This document shows, piece after piece, positions 42,411 to 50,810 of a stretch of 64,000 nucleotides of DNA. Each line of letters opens with the position of its first letter. Within the stretch, counting starts at the first letter, position 1. The notes below the pieces were generated by a model. That model saw only the letters and a list, made by a program, of their open reading frames with translations, was not told the DNA's origin and did no database searches. The translations under genes were made by a program, and so were the position numbers. The DNA is from Pedobacter africanus (GTDB taxonomy: Bacteria > Bacteroidota > Bacteroidia > Sphingobacteriales > Sphingobacteriaceae): the NCBI RefSeq assembly GCF_900176535.1, contig NZ_FWXT01000001.1, forward strand, positions 2,046,001 through 2,110,000, written 5' to 3'.

Positions 42411-45400
42411 TTAAAAGTTTACATTCAAACCCAGGGTATAAATTCTGTTGATCGGTTCGGAGCCTCCGTTATAGCCGGGCTTACTGTTCAGGCCTCCAAT
42501 CTCGCCCTGCGTATAGCCTTCAGGGTTATAGCCATGAAAACCTTTCCTGGTAAGCATAAAAGGATTGCTGATGGAAGTATAGATGCGGAAGCTTTGCATG
42601 CGCAGCTTCTGGGCAATTGCCTTTGGCAGCGTATAGCCCAGGTTCAGGTTCCTTACAGCCAGGAAAGAGGCATCTTCTATATACACATCAGAATTGGCCT
42701 GCCAGGTAAGTTTACTTAAAGCAGCTCCGGGCATTTTGCCGTCGCCAGGCTCGGCGGCCGACCACCATTGGGTTTCTACCAGAGAGCGGCGCATTGCACC
42801 GGCAAGGGCACCCTGGTAATATTCATTTTCAAAATTATACATTTTGGCACCCAGGGAAGCCTGCATTACAATACTGAGGTCAAAATTTTTCCAGGAGAAA
42901 TCGTTGACCATCCCCATAAACAGCTTGGGATGAAAGCTGCCCAGGATTACCCTGTCGGATGAGTTGATGGTCCCGTCTTTAACTACGTCCTCATATTTGG
43001 TATTTCCGGGCAGGGAACCTGCCAGTACCGGCGAGTTTGCCACATCATTGGCATCCTGCAATACACCTATGGATTTAAAGCCGTAATACGAGAACATGGG
43101 CTCTCCCACGCGCAGGATCCAGCTCATGCCAAAGGTATCGGTATTGATGCGCTCGTTTACACCACCCAGACTTACCACCTTGTTCCGGTTGCGGGTAAGG
43201 TTAAAAGAGGTTTCCCATTTAAAGGCACCGGTTAAGTTTTTGGTGTTGATCTCCAACTCTATCCCCCTGTTGTTTACTTCCCCGGTGTTCCTGAGGGAAG
43301 TGATGAAACCTGTAGTTGCCGGTATAGATTCCAGGTACAATAAGTCGCTGGTGTTTTTGTTGTAATAGTCAAAAACTATATTTATACGGTCACGAAATAG
43401 ACCAAGCTCCATTCCCACATCATAGCTCCGGTTTTCTTCCCATCTCAGGTCTTTATTCCCAAAAGTTGTTTGCGCCTGGCCTTTGGTAAGCACGCCGTTT
43501 GGCGCATAATACACATCGCTTATTCCACCCAGGTAACCAAAATCAGGAATGTTAAAATTACCCGTAACGCCATAGCTGGCGCGCAGTTTTAAATTGCTGA
43601 CCAGCTTGTTCTCTTTAAAGAAATCTTCTTTGGAAACGCGCCAGGCTACAGAAGCCGAAGGGAAAAAGCCCCATTTGTTGTTCGGGGCAAACCTGGAACT
43701 GCCATCTGTACGCATAGAGGCGGCCAGCAGGTACTTCTCCTTAAAATCGTAATTGATCCTGCCGAAATAGGATGCCAGCCCCCAGCTTGTTTTGCTGGTA
43801 CGCGTAAGTGTTGGCGAAATCACCGCGTTGTTCAGTGTTTCTATCACATCGTTGCTAAAGCTGCCGGCAACAATGCCCATGGCGGTAGCACGTGTCTTTG
43901 ATTTCTGAAAAGAAGCACCCAGTATACCGCTCAGGCTATGCCCTCCGCTAAAGCTTTTGTTGTAGCTCAGCACGTTCTCGTTGATCAGGTTAAAGTTCCG
44001 GGTATCGGCTGCCGATCCGGTGGCGGCATTGGTCGCATTTCCAAAGGCACTCTGGTACACATCGTTGGTGGTATAGGTGATGTTGGCACCTACAGAAGAC
44101 CTCAGTTTTAAGCCTTTCAGAATATCCAGGCCAACATATATTTCGCCAACGTTGTTCATGGCATTGGTGTAGTTTTTAGTGGCATCCAGCACCGCCATAG
44201 GGTTCAATCCGCCTGTAACCACAATGCCCCAGTAGTCGCGGGCCTTGGGATAGGTACCATCCGGGTTTTTAACCGCTACAAAAGGCGGGTACTTGACCAT
44301 GGCCTCAATGCCCAGCCCCAGGTTCCTGCGGTTGTTATAATTAGGGCTCAGCATAAAGCCCATGTTCAGTGCGCTGTTTATTTTAAGGTCTACATTGGCG
44401 CGGACCGCATAACTGGTATAGGCTGTATTCCTGATCGTTCCCCTTTCATCTTTAAATGTACCGGAAACATAATATTTTGCATTTTCACTGCCCCCCGAAA
44501 CAGAGAGGTTATAGTTTTGTATGGGCGCAGTTTCCAGTACCTCCTCCTGCCAGTTTACATTGCCTTCTTTGATCACGGGGTTCACCTGGTAGGCCGCAGG
44601 CCGCCTGGCATCGCCCCATACCGGAATGCTTGGATCCCCTCCTGCCCATACATATTCCCTGTTCTGGTAGCGCACTACATAATCGTAATATTCCTGCCCG
44701 CTGATCCAGTCGTCGTGCCCCATAGCTTTGGCAATACCGGTATAGGCATTAAAGTTCAATTGCGGCTTGCCTGCCTTTCCTTTTTTGGTGGTGATGATGA
44801 TTACCCCGCCCGAGCCGCGTGAACCATAAATGGCAGCCGAAGAAGCATCCTTTAGAACTTCCATCGACTCTACATCGTTCATGTTCACATTATCCAGGCT
44901 TCCCCCCGGGAAACCGTCTATTACGATCAGCGGCTCATTTCCCGCATCCAGTGATGAGGCTCCCCTGATCCGGATTATGGGTGCTTCGCCCGGCCTTGCC
45001 CGCGTGGTTGAAATGTTGATCCCAGCCATACGCCCCACCACTGCGGTTTCAAAGCGCCCTGCCGGGATCTGGTCCAGGTTCTTATTTTCGATCTTCGAAA
45101 TGGCGGCCGTAAGCGAACTTTTTTTAACCGTACCATAACCCACCACTACCAGCTCTTCCAATGCTGTGGAATCCTCCTTTAATTTTACGTTAATGGTAGC
45201 CTGTTTGTTTACCGCAACTTCCTGGGTGGCATAACCAATGAAAGAAAACACCAGTGTCCCGTTTTCAGGTGCATTGATGGCATATTTCCCGGATATATCG
45301 GTAGATATCCCTGCATTGCGCCCTTTTACCCTCACACTTACACCGGGGATGCTAATCCCCTTTACATCCGTAACTGTGCCTGTAACCTTCATATCGGCCT

Positions 45401-45782
45401 GCTGCGTAAGGGGCTTTTCGCCTTTAAATTCCTTGATGATTACGGTTTTCATCAGCACCTCATAAGTAAAGGGCTGTTCCTTAAAACACAACTGCAAAAC
45501 TTCGTGTATATCCAGGTCCTTTACATTCAGGTTTACATTTCTGGCGCTTTTTAAACTCTTCTGATTGTACACAAAACTATAGCCGCTTTGCTTCCTGATT
45601 TCCTTTAAAACCTCGGTAAGCGGCACATTTCTGCTCACCAAAGTAATTTTCTGGGCATAACCAGCGGCATGTACATGCATCAGGGCCGTTAAGAGTAAAA
45701 TCAATGTCAGCTTCATTACTAAAAGAAATTTATAAAATACCGGGCAGCCTGCACCAGGCAAGTGTAATAGATTAAATTTCAT
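42411..45782 (-). CDS. SusC/RagA-family TonB-dependent transducer with STN domain, unit 2
   Basis: The start at 45782 (MKFNLLHLPGAGC) gives 1123 residues and the long signal typical of this class, ending AAGYAQ. The mature N-terminus is an STN domain (ITLVSRNVPLTEVLKEIRKQ to TVIIKEF), which in this group contacts FecR. A carboxypeptidase-like domain (VTGTVTDVKGISIPGVSV), the TonB box region (EELVVVGYGTVKKSSLTAAI), the plug (AVVGRMAGINI, EVLKDASSAAIYGSRGSGGV) and the barrel follow. With the FecR and ECF sigma genes upstream it should form a surface-signalling system in which substrate binding releases the sigma factor. Confidence 0.93.
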   Translation of the reverse strand: MKFNLLHLPGAGCPVFYKFLLVMKLTLILLLTALMHVHAAGYAQKITLVSRNVPLTEVLKEIRKQSGYSFVYNQKSLKSARNVNLNVKDLDIHEVLQLCFKEQPFTYEVLMKTVIIKEFKGEKPLTQQADMKVTGTVTDVKGISIPGVSVRVKGRNAGISTDISGKYAINAPENGTLVFSFIGYATQEVAVNKQATINVKLKEDSTALEELVVVGYGTVKKSSLTAAISKIENKNLDQIPAGRFETAVVGRMAGINISTTRARPGEAPIIRIRGASSLDAGNEPLIVIDGFPGGSLDNVNMNDVESMEVLKDASSAAIYGSRGSGGVIIITTKKGKAGKPQLNFNAYTGIAKAMGHDDWISGQEYYDYVVRYQNREYVWAGGDPSIPVWGDARRPAAYQVNPVIKEGNVNWQEEVLETAPIQNYNLSVSGGSENAKYYVSGTFKDERGTIRNTAYTSYAVRANVDLKINSALNMGFMLSPNYNNRRNLGLGIEAMVKYPPFVAVKNPDGTYPKARDYWGIVVTGGLNPMAVLDATKNYTNAMNNVGEIYVGLDILKGLKLRSSVGANITYTTNDVYQSAFGNATNAATGSAADTRNFNLINENVLSYNKSFSGGHSLSGILGASFQKSKTRATAMGIVAGSFSNDVIETLNNAVISPTLTRTSKTSWGLASYFGRINYDFKEKYLLAASMRTDGSSRFAPNNKWGFFPSASVAWRVSKEDFFKENKLVSNLKLRASYGVTGNFNIPDFGYLGGISDVYYAPNGVLTKGQAQTTFGNKDLRWEENRSYDVGMELGLFRDRINIVFDYYNKNTSDLLYLESIPATTGFITSLRNTGEVNNRGIELEINTKNLTGAFKWETSFNLTRNRNKVVSLGGVNERINTDTFGMSWILRVGEPMFSYYGFKSIGVLQDANDVANSPVLAGSLPGNTKYEDVVKDGTINSSDRVILGSFHPKLFMGMVNDFSWKNFDLSIVMQASLGAKMYNFENEYYQGALAGAMRRSLVETQWWSAAEPGDGKMPGAALSKLTWQANSDVYIEDASFLAVRNLNLGYTLPKAIAQKLRMQSFRIYTSISNPFMLTRKGFHGYNPEGYTQGEIGGLNSKPGYNGGSEPINRIYTLGLNVNF

Positions 45783-45840
45783 ACATTTGAATAATTTGAG
45801 TGGTGAATATTGCTTGTTATCAATCAATGGGCTCCATTTT

Positions 45841-45865
45841 CCGGGAGCGCTCGACCCGCTCCCGG
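45841..45865. promoter_or_regulatory. GC-rich hairpin in the fecR-susC spacer
   Basis: CCGGGAGCG (45841-45849) pairs perfectly with CGCTCCCGG (45857-45865). The T-run follows it only on the plus strand. On the minus strand, where fecR and susC are transcribed, it lies 31 bases after the fecR stop and 59 before the susC ATG, so it could separate or stabilise the two messages or block antisense transcripts. Confidence 0.5.
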
Positions 45866-45896
45866 TTTTTTACCTCCATTGTATGGTGTGGTAGGT

Positions 45897-47024
45897 TTAC
45901 ATGACTATAATTTTCCTCCCTTCAATTTTAAAGTGAATGGTTCCTGTTGCTTCCAGTATTTTGAGCACCTGCGATACATTTTCAAACTTAGATATGGTGC
46001 CCCCAAAATTTTCGCTGATCTGTGCATTGGCATAAACCACTTCCACCCCGTACCAGCGCGATATTTTTCGCATTACGCTATGGATCTCTTCGTTGTCAAA
46101 AATGAAATAGCCGTTCTTCCAGGACACGGCTTCTTCTATGTCCACTTTAACCACATCCATCTGGCCGGTACTGCCCGATAAGCGGGCCTGCTGTCCGGGT
46201 TTGAGCATTGCAGTCTGGCCATGCGCCCCTTCCCTTACCTTCACACTCCCTTCCAGCAGCGTTGTTTTAATTTCGGCTTCGTCGTCATAGGCATTCACAT
46301 TAAAATGCGTACCCAGCACTTCCAGCTGCTGCCTGCCCGACTGGACTTTGAACGGCCGTTTCTTATCCTTTGCAATTTCAAAATAAACCTCGCCCTTTAT
46401 CGCTACGCTTCGTTCCGTCTGGCCAAACGCGATGGGGAAGCGGATGGAAGAGCCTGCATTGAGCCAGACCTTACTCCCATCGGCTAGTACCAGCTGGTAT
46501 TGTCCGCCAAGCGGGGTGCTGATGGTGTTGTAGGCCGGCTGTTCATCAGCTGCCAAAGGCGCAACCGCCTTCATATGGTAAACTGACTCCGGCCCTGCGC
46601 TGTCCAATGTGACCTGCGAACCGTCTGCAAGTGTTAAGACCGCCTTATTGCCCCCAGGCCCCACATCATGAGCAAGAGCAGGCCTGGCCGTCCTTTTTAA
46701 GGGCTTTTCTGCAGGGCTTTGTATGTAAAAAAATAATGCAGCAGCGGAAACTATGGCCGTAAATATTGCCGCAGCCTGCCAGCTCAAAAAGATGTTCCTG
46801 CTTTTGCGCTCCTGATCAGGCGCCCTATGCCTGGCTATTTCCTGTAAAACCTTACCGTATATTGCATGTTGTACTTCGTCTTTTACGCCCATAGTATTTT
46901 CGTTCCAGCCGCGCTCCTTTTCCTGCAGGGCATCATAATGCTCCGCTAAGCGTCGCCCTTCTTCGGTGCTGAGGTTTCCTTTCAGGAACCGCGCTGCCAG
47001 ATGTTCAAATTCTTTTCTGTCCAT
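45897..47024 (-). CDS. FecR-family anti-sigma factor
   Basis: The ATG at 47024 (MDRKEFEHLAARFLKGNLS) is the normal start; the upstream extension is not family-like. About 375 residues: an N-terminal cytoplasmic anti-sigma region, one transmembrane helix near residues 82-102 (AAAIFTAIVSAAALFFYI), the periplasmic FecR domain (TPLGGQYQLVLADGSKVWLNAGSS, split, and EVLGTHFNVNAYDDE) and a C-terminal STN-like domain (GTISKFENVSQVLKILEATG). It holds the ECF sigma factor at the membrane until SusC unit 2 signals. Follows the sigma gene by 57 bases. Confidence 0.92.
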   Translation of the reverse strand: MDRKEFEHLAARFLKGNLSTEEGRRLAEHYDALQEKERGWNENTMGVKDEVQHAIYGKVLQEIARHRAPDQERKSRNIFLSWQAAAIFTAIVSAAALFFYIQSPAEKPLKRTARPALAHDVGPGGNKAVLTLADGSQVTLDSAGPESVYHMKAVAPLAADEQPAYNTISTPLGGQYQLVLADGSKVWLNAGSSIRFPIAFGQTERSVAIKGEVYFEIAKDKKRPFKVQSGRQQLEVLGTHFNVNAYDDEAEIKTTLLEGSVKVREGAHGQTAMLKPGQQARLSGSTGQMDVVKVDIEEAVSWKNGYFIFDNEEIHSVMRKISRWYGVEVVYANAQISENFGGTISKFENVSQVLKILEATGTIHFKIEGRKIIVM

Positions 47025-47081
47025 GGTTGTAAACTGTAAGTACCAGATACAGGCGCTTACCCCCAAAAGGAAATAAAAAAA

Positions 47082-47633
47082 TTAAAGCGGGGATGCACTC
47101 CCTAGTGCAAAGCGGATCCGGCGCAATGCAATGGTGAGCTGATTTTCTACAGTTTTTGGGGATATACCGAGGCGTACGGCCACTTCTTTGGTAGAAAGAT
47201 GGTCTTTTCTGCTTAAGTTAAAGACATCCCTGCATTTGGCCGGGAGCTTAGCCACGGCCTCGTCCAGCTGCCGCTGAAAATCTTTGGTCATCAGCAGGCT
47301 GTCGGTATCGGCTACAAAAGCCGGCGGGGCCTCCATGGTATTTATTTTGGCCCTGGCTACCGGAAGTGCTTTAAACACCTGGTATTTGACACAGGTATAC
47401 AGCCAGGCATTTAAGGAAGCGATTTCATTTACCGAGCGTTTTATCCAGAGCTGAACAATAACCTCCTGCACAATGTCTTCGGCAATTTGCCTGTCGCGGA
47501 TGATGTTATAAGCCTGCAGGTACAGTTTAGACCAATACCGCCCATAAATTTCGGCCAGTGCAGCTTCATCGCCCTGCTGTAATAGATAGAGCAGCTGCCG
47601 GTCGGTCAGGTTGGTATACACAGGTTTAGGCAT
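47082..47633 (-). CDS. ECF-type RNA polymerase sigma factor
   Basis: The start at 47633 (MPKPVYTNLTDRQLLYLL) gives 183 residues. Sigma region 2 is LAEIYGRYWSKLYLQAYNII followed by AEDIVQEVIVQLW; region 4 is LPAKCRDVFNLSRKDHLSTKE and GISPKTVENQLTIALRRIR. It is the first gene of the sigma/FecR/SusC/SusD set. Regulon box J lies only 8 bases upstream of the start codon and inside the longer open frame to 47669, which argues against that longer start. So the box regulator appears to control the sigma factor, which in turn should drive SusC/SusD unit 2. Confidence 0.93.
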   Translation of the reverse strand: MPKPVYTNLTDRQLLYLLQQGDEAALAEIYGRYWSKLYLQAYNIIRDRQIAEDIVQEVIVQLWIKRSVNEIASLNAWLYTCVKYQVFKALPVARAKINTMEAPPAFVADTDSLLMTKDFQRQLDEAVAKLPAKCRDVFNLSRKDHLSTKEVAVRLGISPKTVENQLTIALRRIRFALGSASPL

Positions 47634-47641
47634 CAGATATT

Positions 47642-47653
47642 GGTTACGTACCC
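47642..47653. promoter_or_regulatory. Regulon box J (GGTTACGTACCC)
   Basis: It lies 8 bases upstream of the sigma-factor ATG and is followed by CGAATA. The core is identical to box E. The position next to the start codon fits a repressor site. Confidence 0.7.
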
Positions 47654-47680
47654 GAATATAAAAAAACAAATGCTATAAAA

Positions 47681-47726
47681 CAAAAATGAGTTGACTAAAA
47701 GCGTTTTACACTTTTGGTCAACTCAT
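47681..47726 (-). terminator. Rho-independent terminator of the OmpA-like gene
   Basis: ATGAGTTGACTAAAAG (47686-47701) pairs with CTTTTGGTCAACTCAT (47711-47726) with one mismatch. On the minus strand it is followed by TTTTTGTTTT, 18 bases after the OmpA-like stop codon. Confidence 0.88.
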
Positions 47727-47744
47727 TGCAAAGGTTTTAAGGGC

Positions 47745-48587
47745 TTACTGCTTAATCAGGTCGTACAACTCGTCCAGTTTCGGTGAAAGCACAATTTCGA
47801 TCCTTCTGTTCTTGCTGCGGCTTTCGGCACTGGTATTTGGCCCCAAAGGCTGGTATTCGCCTTTACCTGTTGCGGTCATGCGCACGGGCTGTACCTTACA
47901 TATTTCGGTCAGGAACCTTACTACCGAAGTAGAGCGGAGCACGCTCAGGTCCCAGTTGTCTTTGATCTGCCCAAGGTTGGTAATTTTCTGCGAGTCGGTA
48001 TGTCCTTCAACCGCTATATTAATCTCGGGCTGCTGCTTCAGTACATCGGCCAGCTGGGTTAAGGCCTGCTTACCTTTTTCGTCAATAATGATACTTCCCG
48101 ATGGGAACAGCAGCTTGTCTGTCAGGGAAACATATACCTTACCATTTTTGATCTCAACCGTTAAGCCGTTTTTGGTAAAGCCGAGCAGGGCCTGCTGCAG
48201 TTTTTCTTTCAGTTTATTGGTGGCTTCATCGCGTTTGCGCAGAATCTCTTCCACTTCTTTCAAACGCTGCTCACGTTTCTTCAGATCTGCCGATAGCTTA
48301 TTGATCTCGTTGGAGCTGTTGCTGCGCAATTTGGAGTAATTGTTGTCCATCTCGGAGTATCTGCTCTTCATGTCGTTCAGCGCACTGCTCAGGCCGGTTG
48401 TATCTTTCCTCAATTTGGCGATCAGGCTTTCCAGGTTTTCATTCATGAGCTGCGACTGGGTCCAGCCATTGCTTAAGGAATCCTGTTTGGCCAACAGGGC
48501 TTTATATTTTTTGGGCGACAGCACCACACAGGAAGTAAATGCACTGGCCAGCAATGCAACAAATAAAAACAAACTGATTTTTTTCAT
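47745..48587 (-). CDS. OmpA-family peptidoglycan-binding lipoprotein with coiled coil
   Basis: A 280-residue lipoprotein (MKKISLFLFVALLASAFTSC, lipobox Cys20). A coiled coil covers about residues 30-135 (heptads such as LSADLKKREQRLKEVEEILR). The C-terminal OmpA domain has LLFPSGSIIIDEKGKQAL, AVEGHTDSQKI, the peptidoglycan-binding NWDLSVLRSTSVVRFL and SKNRRIEIVL. It probably links the outer membrane to the cell wall. It is separate from the catabolic locus: own terminator and no regulon box. Confidence 0.9.
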   Translation of the reverse strand: MKKISLFLFVALLASAFTSCVVLSPKKYKALLAKQDSLSNGWTQSQLMNENLESLIAKLRKDTTGLSSALNDMKSRYSEMDNNYSKLRSNSSNEINKLSADLKKREQRLKEVEEILRKRDEATNKLKEKLQQALLGFTKNGLTVEIKNGKVYVSLTDKLLFPSGSIIIDEKGKQALTQLADVLKQQPEINIAVEGHTDSQKITNLGQIKDNWDLSVLRSTSVVRFLTEICKVQPVRMTATGKGEYQPLGPNTSAESRSKNRRIEIVLSPKLDELYDLIKQ

Positions 48588-48669
48588 TAGTGTTATTGGG
48601 TTTTAAGGATTATAGACCTGCAAACTGCCTTTTTCAGAAAGCAGGCAGGTCATTAGGTTTCATTCTGTG

Positions 48670-49332
48670 TTACTGATCAACAGCTTTCCTCAAAAATAGT
48701 ATAAAGGGATATACACTTTCAAAAGCAGTTTTCAACTTATCCACGATTCCGGGTTTTAAGAAGTCTTCATCTTTCAAAGGATAGATTGCAATAAAGCTTT
48801 TCAGCTTCAGGAATTCAATCTGGGGATGGTCTGCCGGGTAACCCTTTGGCGCTGTTTTAAGGGTGTCTTCCCTGCTCAGCTGATACAGACGTTTGAAGTT
48901 TTTATCGTTAACAATTTCCAGGAACTCGGAAGTATTGTAATCAATTTCTTCCCTGATCTTTTTCAGCACTGCAGCTTCAGGCATCCAGAACCCCGCTGCA
49001 AAAAAACATTCACCTGGTTGTATGTGCAGGTAATAGCCTGCACTATGGATATCACTGCCTTTAAGGTTAAAGGAAATCCCAAAATTGTTTTTATAGGGGT
49101 CTTTATTTTTACTGAACCTTACATCACGATAAATACGCAACAGACATTTTTTTGCCGGGGTATCTATAGCAAACTTTGGATCTACAGCAGCAAGTTTGGG
49201 TATCAGCTGGTCAATCAGGGCCAGCACATCTGCTTTGGCCAGTTCATATCTTTCTTTGTTTTCAGCAAACCATTCCCTGTTGTTATTTTTTGCTACATCA
49301 GCAATAAAAGCTAGCGTGTCTGACTTAATCAT
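48670..49332 (-). CDS. DUF2461 family protein
   Basis: The 220 residues match DUF2461 (TIGR02453-like): FIADVAKNNNREWFAENKERYE at the N-terminus, RIYRDVRFSKNKDPYKNNFG near residue 70 and GYYLHIQPGECFFAAGFWMP near 100. It is a cytoplasmic protein of unknown function, widespread in bacteria. The start overlaps the end of the DUF983 gene by 4 bases, so the two are co-translated. In front of its downstream neighbour (48588-48669) no gene is seen, only a short GACCTGC inverted repeat. Confidence 0.9.
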   Translation of the reverse strand: MIKSDTLAFIADVAKNNNREWFAENKERYELAKADVLALIDQLIPKLAAVDPKFAIDTPAKKCLLRIYRDVRFSKNKDPYKNNFGISFNLKGSDIHSAGYYLHIQPGECFFAAGFWMPEAAVLKKIREEIDYNTSEFLEIVNDKNFKRLYQLSREDTLKTAPKGYPADHPQIEFLKLKSFIAIYPLKDEDFLKPGIVDKLKTAFESVYPFILFLRKAVDQ

Positions 49333-49727
49333 GGCTTATCGTAATAGGCGTTGTACTTTATTTTTGGAGAAAGCCAATGTAGTAAAATCACTCGTGAATA
49401 GCGATAATTAAAAGGCGCCAAAAGTAAACATCCTGTAAAAATTACAGTAATGTATAGCCAAAAGGAGTCGAAATCGAGGTTTCCCCCGGAAAGCACATAA
49501 GTAGCTACAGCAAGCGTGATCATCTCTGCACAATTCATAGCATAGCTCACATACATTGCAGCATAAAAATAACCGGGCTCTATTTCAAAGCGCTGACCGC
49601 AATGCGGGCATACCTCGTTGGTACGCTGGATGTTGAAACCGTATAAGCTGCCGGTAAAGATGTTGCCACGACGGCATTGCGGGCATTTGCCATTTACAAT
49701 GGCATAAAGCTTAGATGTTTTGCCCAT
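49329..49727 (-). CDS. DUF983 family membrane protein with zinc-ribbon
   Basis: The start at 49727 (MGKTSKLYAIVNGKCPQCRRGNIF) gives 132 residues. The N-terminus has two CxxC pairs (CPQC and CPHC) that form a zinc ribbon, then a family motif FEIEPGYFYAAMYVSYAMN and two transmembrane helices. DUF983 proteins are small inner-membrane proteins of unknown function. It overlaps the preceding CxxC-protein gene by 17 bases and the DUF2461 gene by 4. Confidence 0.88.
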   Translation of the reverse strand: MGKTSKLYAIVNGKCPQCRRGNIFTGSLYGFNIQRTNEVCPHCGQRFEIEPGYFYAAMYVSYAMNCAEMITLAVATYVLSGGNLDFDSFWLYITVIFTGCLLLAPFNYRYSRVILLHWLSPKIKYNAYYDKP

Positions 49728-49965
49728 AGCCGATGGTTTTTTTGCGGTATTTAACGTACCATAATATCCCAACACCGGTAATCAGCAGATAAGGAATGGC
49801 CAGCAGGTATAAAATTCCGTTGTTTAGTCCTTTACCCTGGGTATTGCCATTTTTAACGCTTTGCTCTGCGTTGACGCTGCACATGGCGCATTGTGCGCTG
49901 GCTGTATTGCTTACCGCAATGGCCGATAGCAATGTAAAAATGAAAACAAATGCGATCCTTTTCAT
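49711..49965 (-). CDS. Small membrane-anchored protein with CxxC
   Basis: 84 residues: a signal peptide (MKRIAFVFIFTLLSAIAVSNTASA), directly followed by CAMC, a short Asn/Gly-rich part and a C-terminal transmembrane helix (ILYLLAIPYLLITGVGILWYV) with a basic tail. The layout suggests a periplasmic CxxC facing a membrane anchor; a redox or metal role is possible but unproven. First gene of the three-gene set with DUF983 and DUF2461. Confidence 0.8.
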   Translation of the reverse strand: MKRIAFVFIFTLLSAIAVSNTASAQCAMCSVNAEQSVKNGNTQGKGLNNGILYLLAIPYLLITGVGILWYVKYRKKTIGYGQNI

Positions 49966-49994
49966 GGCAGCAAATATAAGGAATTTTGTTGAGG

Positions 49995-50291
49995 CTATAC
50001 TTCTATCGAAATGTTTACCCTACCACCAAGGCCTTTTTCCACGATGTCGAACAGTGTTTTAAGTGTTAAATTACTCCCATCGTTTTCTACTCTTGATATG
50101 TAGCTCCTTTTTTTATCTACAAGATCGGCCAGCTGAGTTTGCGTAAGGTGCTTTTCTTCGCGTGCTTTTCTTAAAAGCAAACCTATTTTAAACCCTTCTA
50201 ATTCGCGCTCCAGTTCATCACGCCTTGGTGTACCTTTTTCACCGTAAACCTTATCTTTTATATCCTTCCAATTAGTCGTAGTCATAATCAC
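49995..50291 (-). CDS. HTH (XRE/HigA-type) antitoxin
   Basis: 98 residues with a Cro/C1-type helix-turn-helix: IGLLLRKAREEKHLTQTQLADLV followed by DKKRSYISRVENDGSNLTLKTLFDIVEKG. Such proteins neutralise the toxin and repress their own operon. The gene follows the toxin gene with a 4-base ATGA overlap, the toxin-first order typical of HigBA systems. Confidence 0.88.
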   Translation of the reverse strand: MIMTTTNWKDIKDKVYGEKGTPRRDELERELEGFKIGLLLRKAREEKHLTQTQLADLVDKKRSYISRVENDGSNLTLKTLFDIVEKGLGGRVNISIEV

Positions 50292-50629
50292 AAATTCTTT
50301 TTATAATATTCGTTCATTAATTTAATAGCCCGGTTTAATTCTTCCTTCGGTGTTTTTTGCGTTTTCTTGACAAATCCATTTAACAGGATTACCAATCTAC
50401 CTTTATCAAAAAAACAAAAGACCCTCCAGATATTAGCAGCCAGTTTGATGCGGACTTCATATAGCCCGTCTGTACCCTCTAAATATTTCAAATAATTTAC
50501 CGGAACACGTTCCAGTATCTCAATAGCTTCAATTATTTTGAAGATCTTATCCTGAACTTTTTGTGGCTGTTCTTTTAAAAAGTCTTCGAAATAATTTTTG
50601 TAGGCAATAACCTCTCTTATTTTATTCAT
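50288..50629 (-). CDS. HigB/RelE-type toxin
   Basis: 113 residues of the RelE/ParE fold: VQDKIFKIIEAIEILERVPVNYLKYLEG, then GLYEVRIKLAANIWRVFCFFDKGRLVILLNGFVKKTQKTP, split by its strands. The C-terminal EELNRAIKLMNEYY helix and the KKTQKTP motif are typical of HigB-like mRNA interferases that cut mRNA on the ribosome. It stands first in the pair with the XRE antitoxin. No operator palindrome was identified in the 330 bases upstream. Confidence 0.87.
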   Translation of the reverse strand: MNKIREVIAYKNYFEDFLKEQPQKVQDKIFKIIEAIEILERVPVNYLKYLEGTDGLYEVRIKLAANIWRVFCFFDKGRLVILLNGFVKKTQKTPKEELNRAIKLMNEYYKKNL

Positions 50630-50810
50630 AGCAAAGGTAACTTATAAGTAACACACAAACAAATCATTTCTTACAAATGATGGATTACAAACAACCACAA
50701 AACGGAGTATCCACTGGTAAAAAATTTGAATTTTTCTAGAATCCTAGGCGATTCCGCAACCTCATTTAGCGGGCAAGTAAGGGCCTGAAAGCACCTTTGA
50801 CCTGCCCTGA

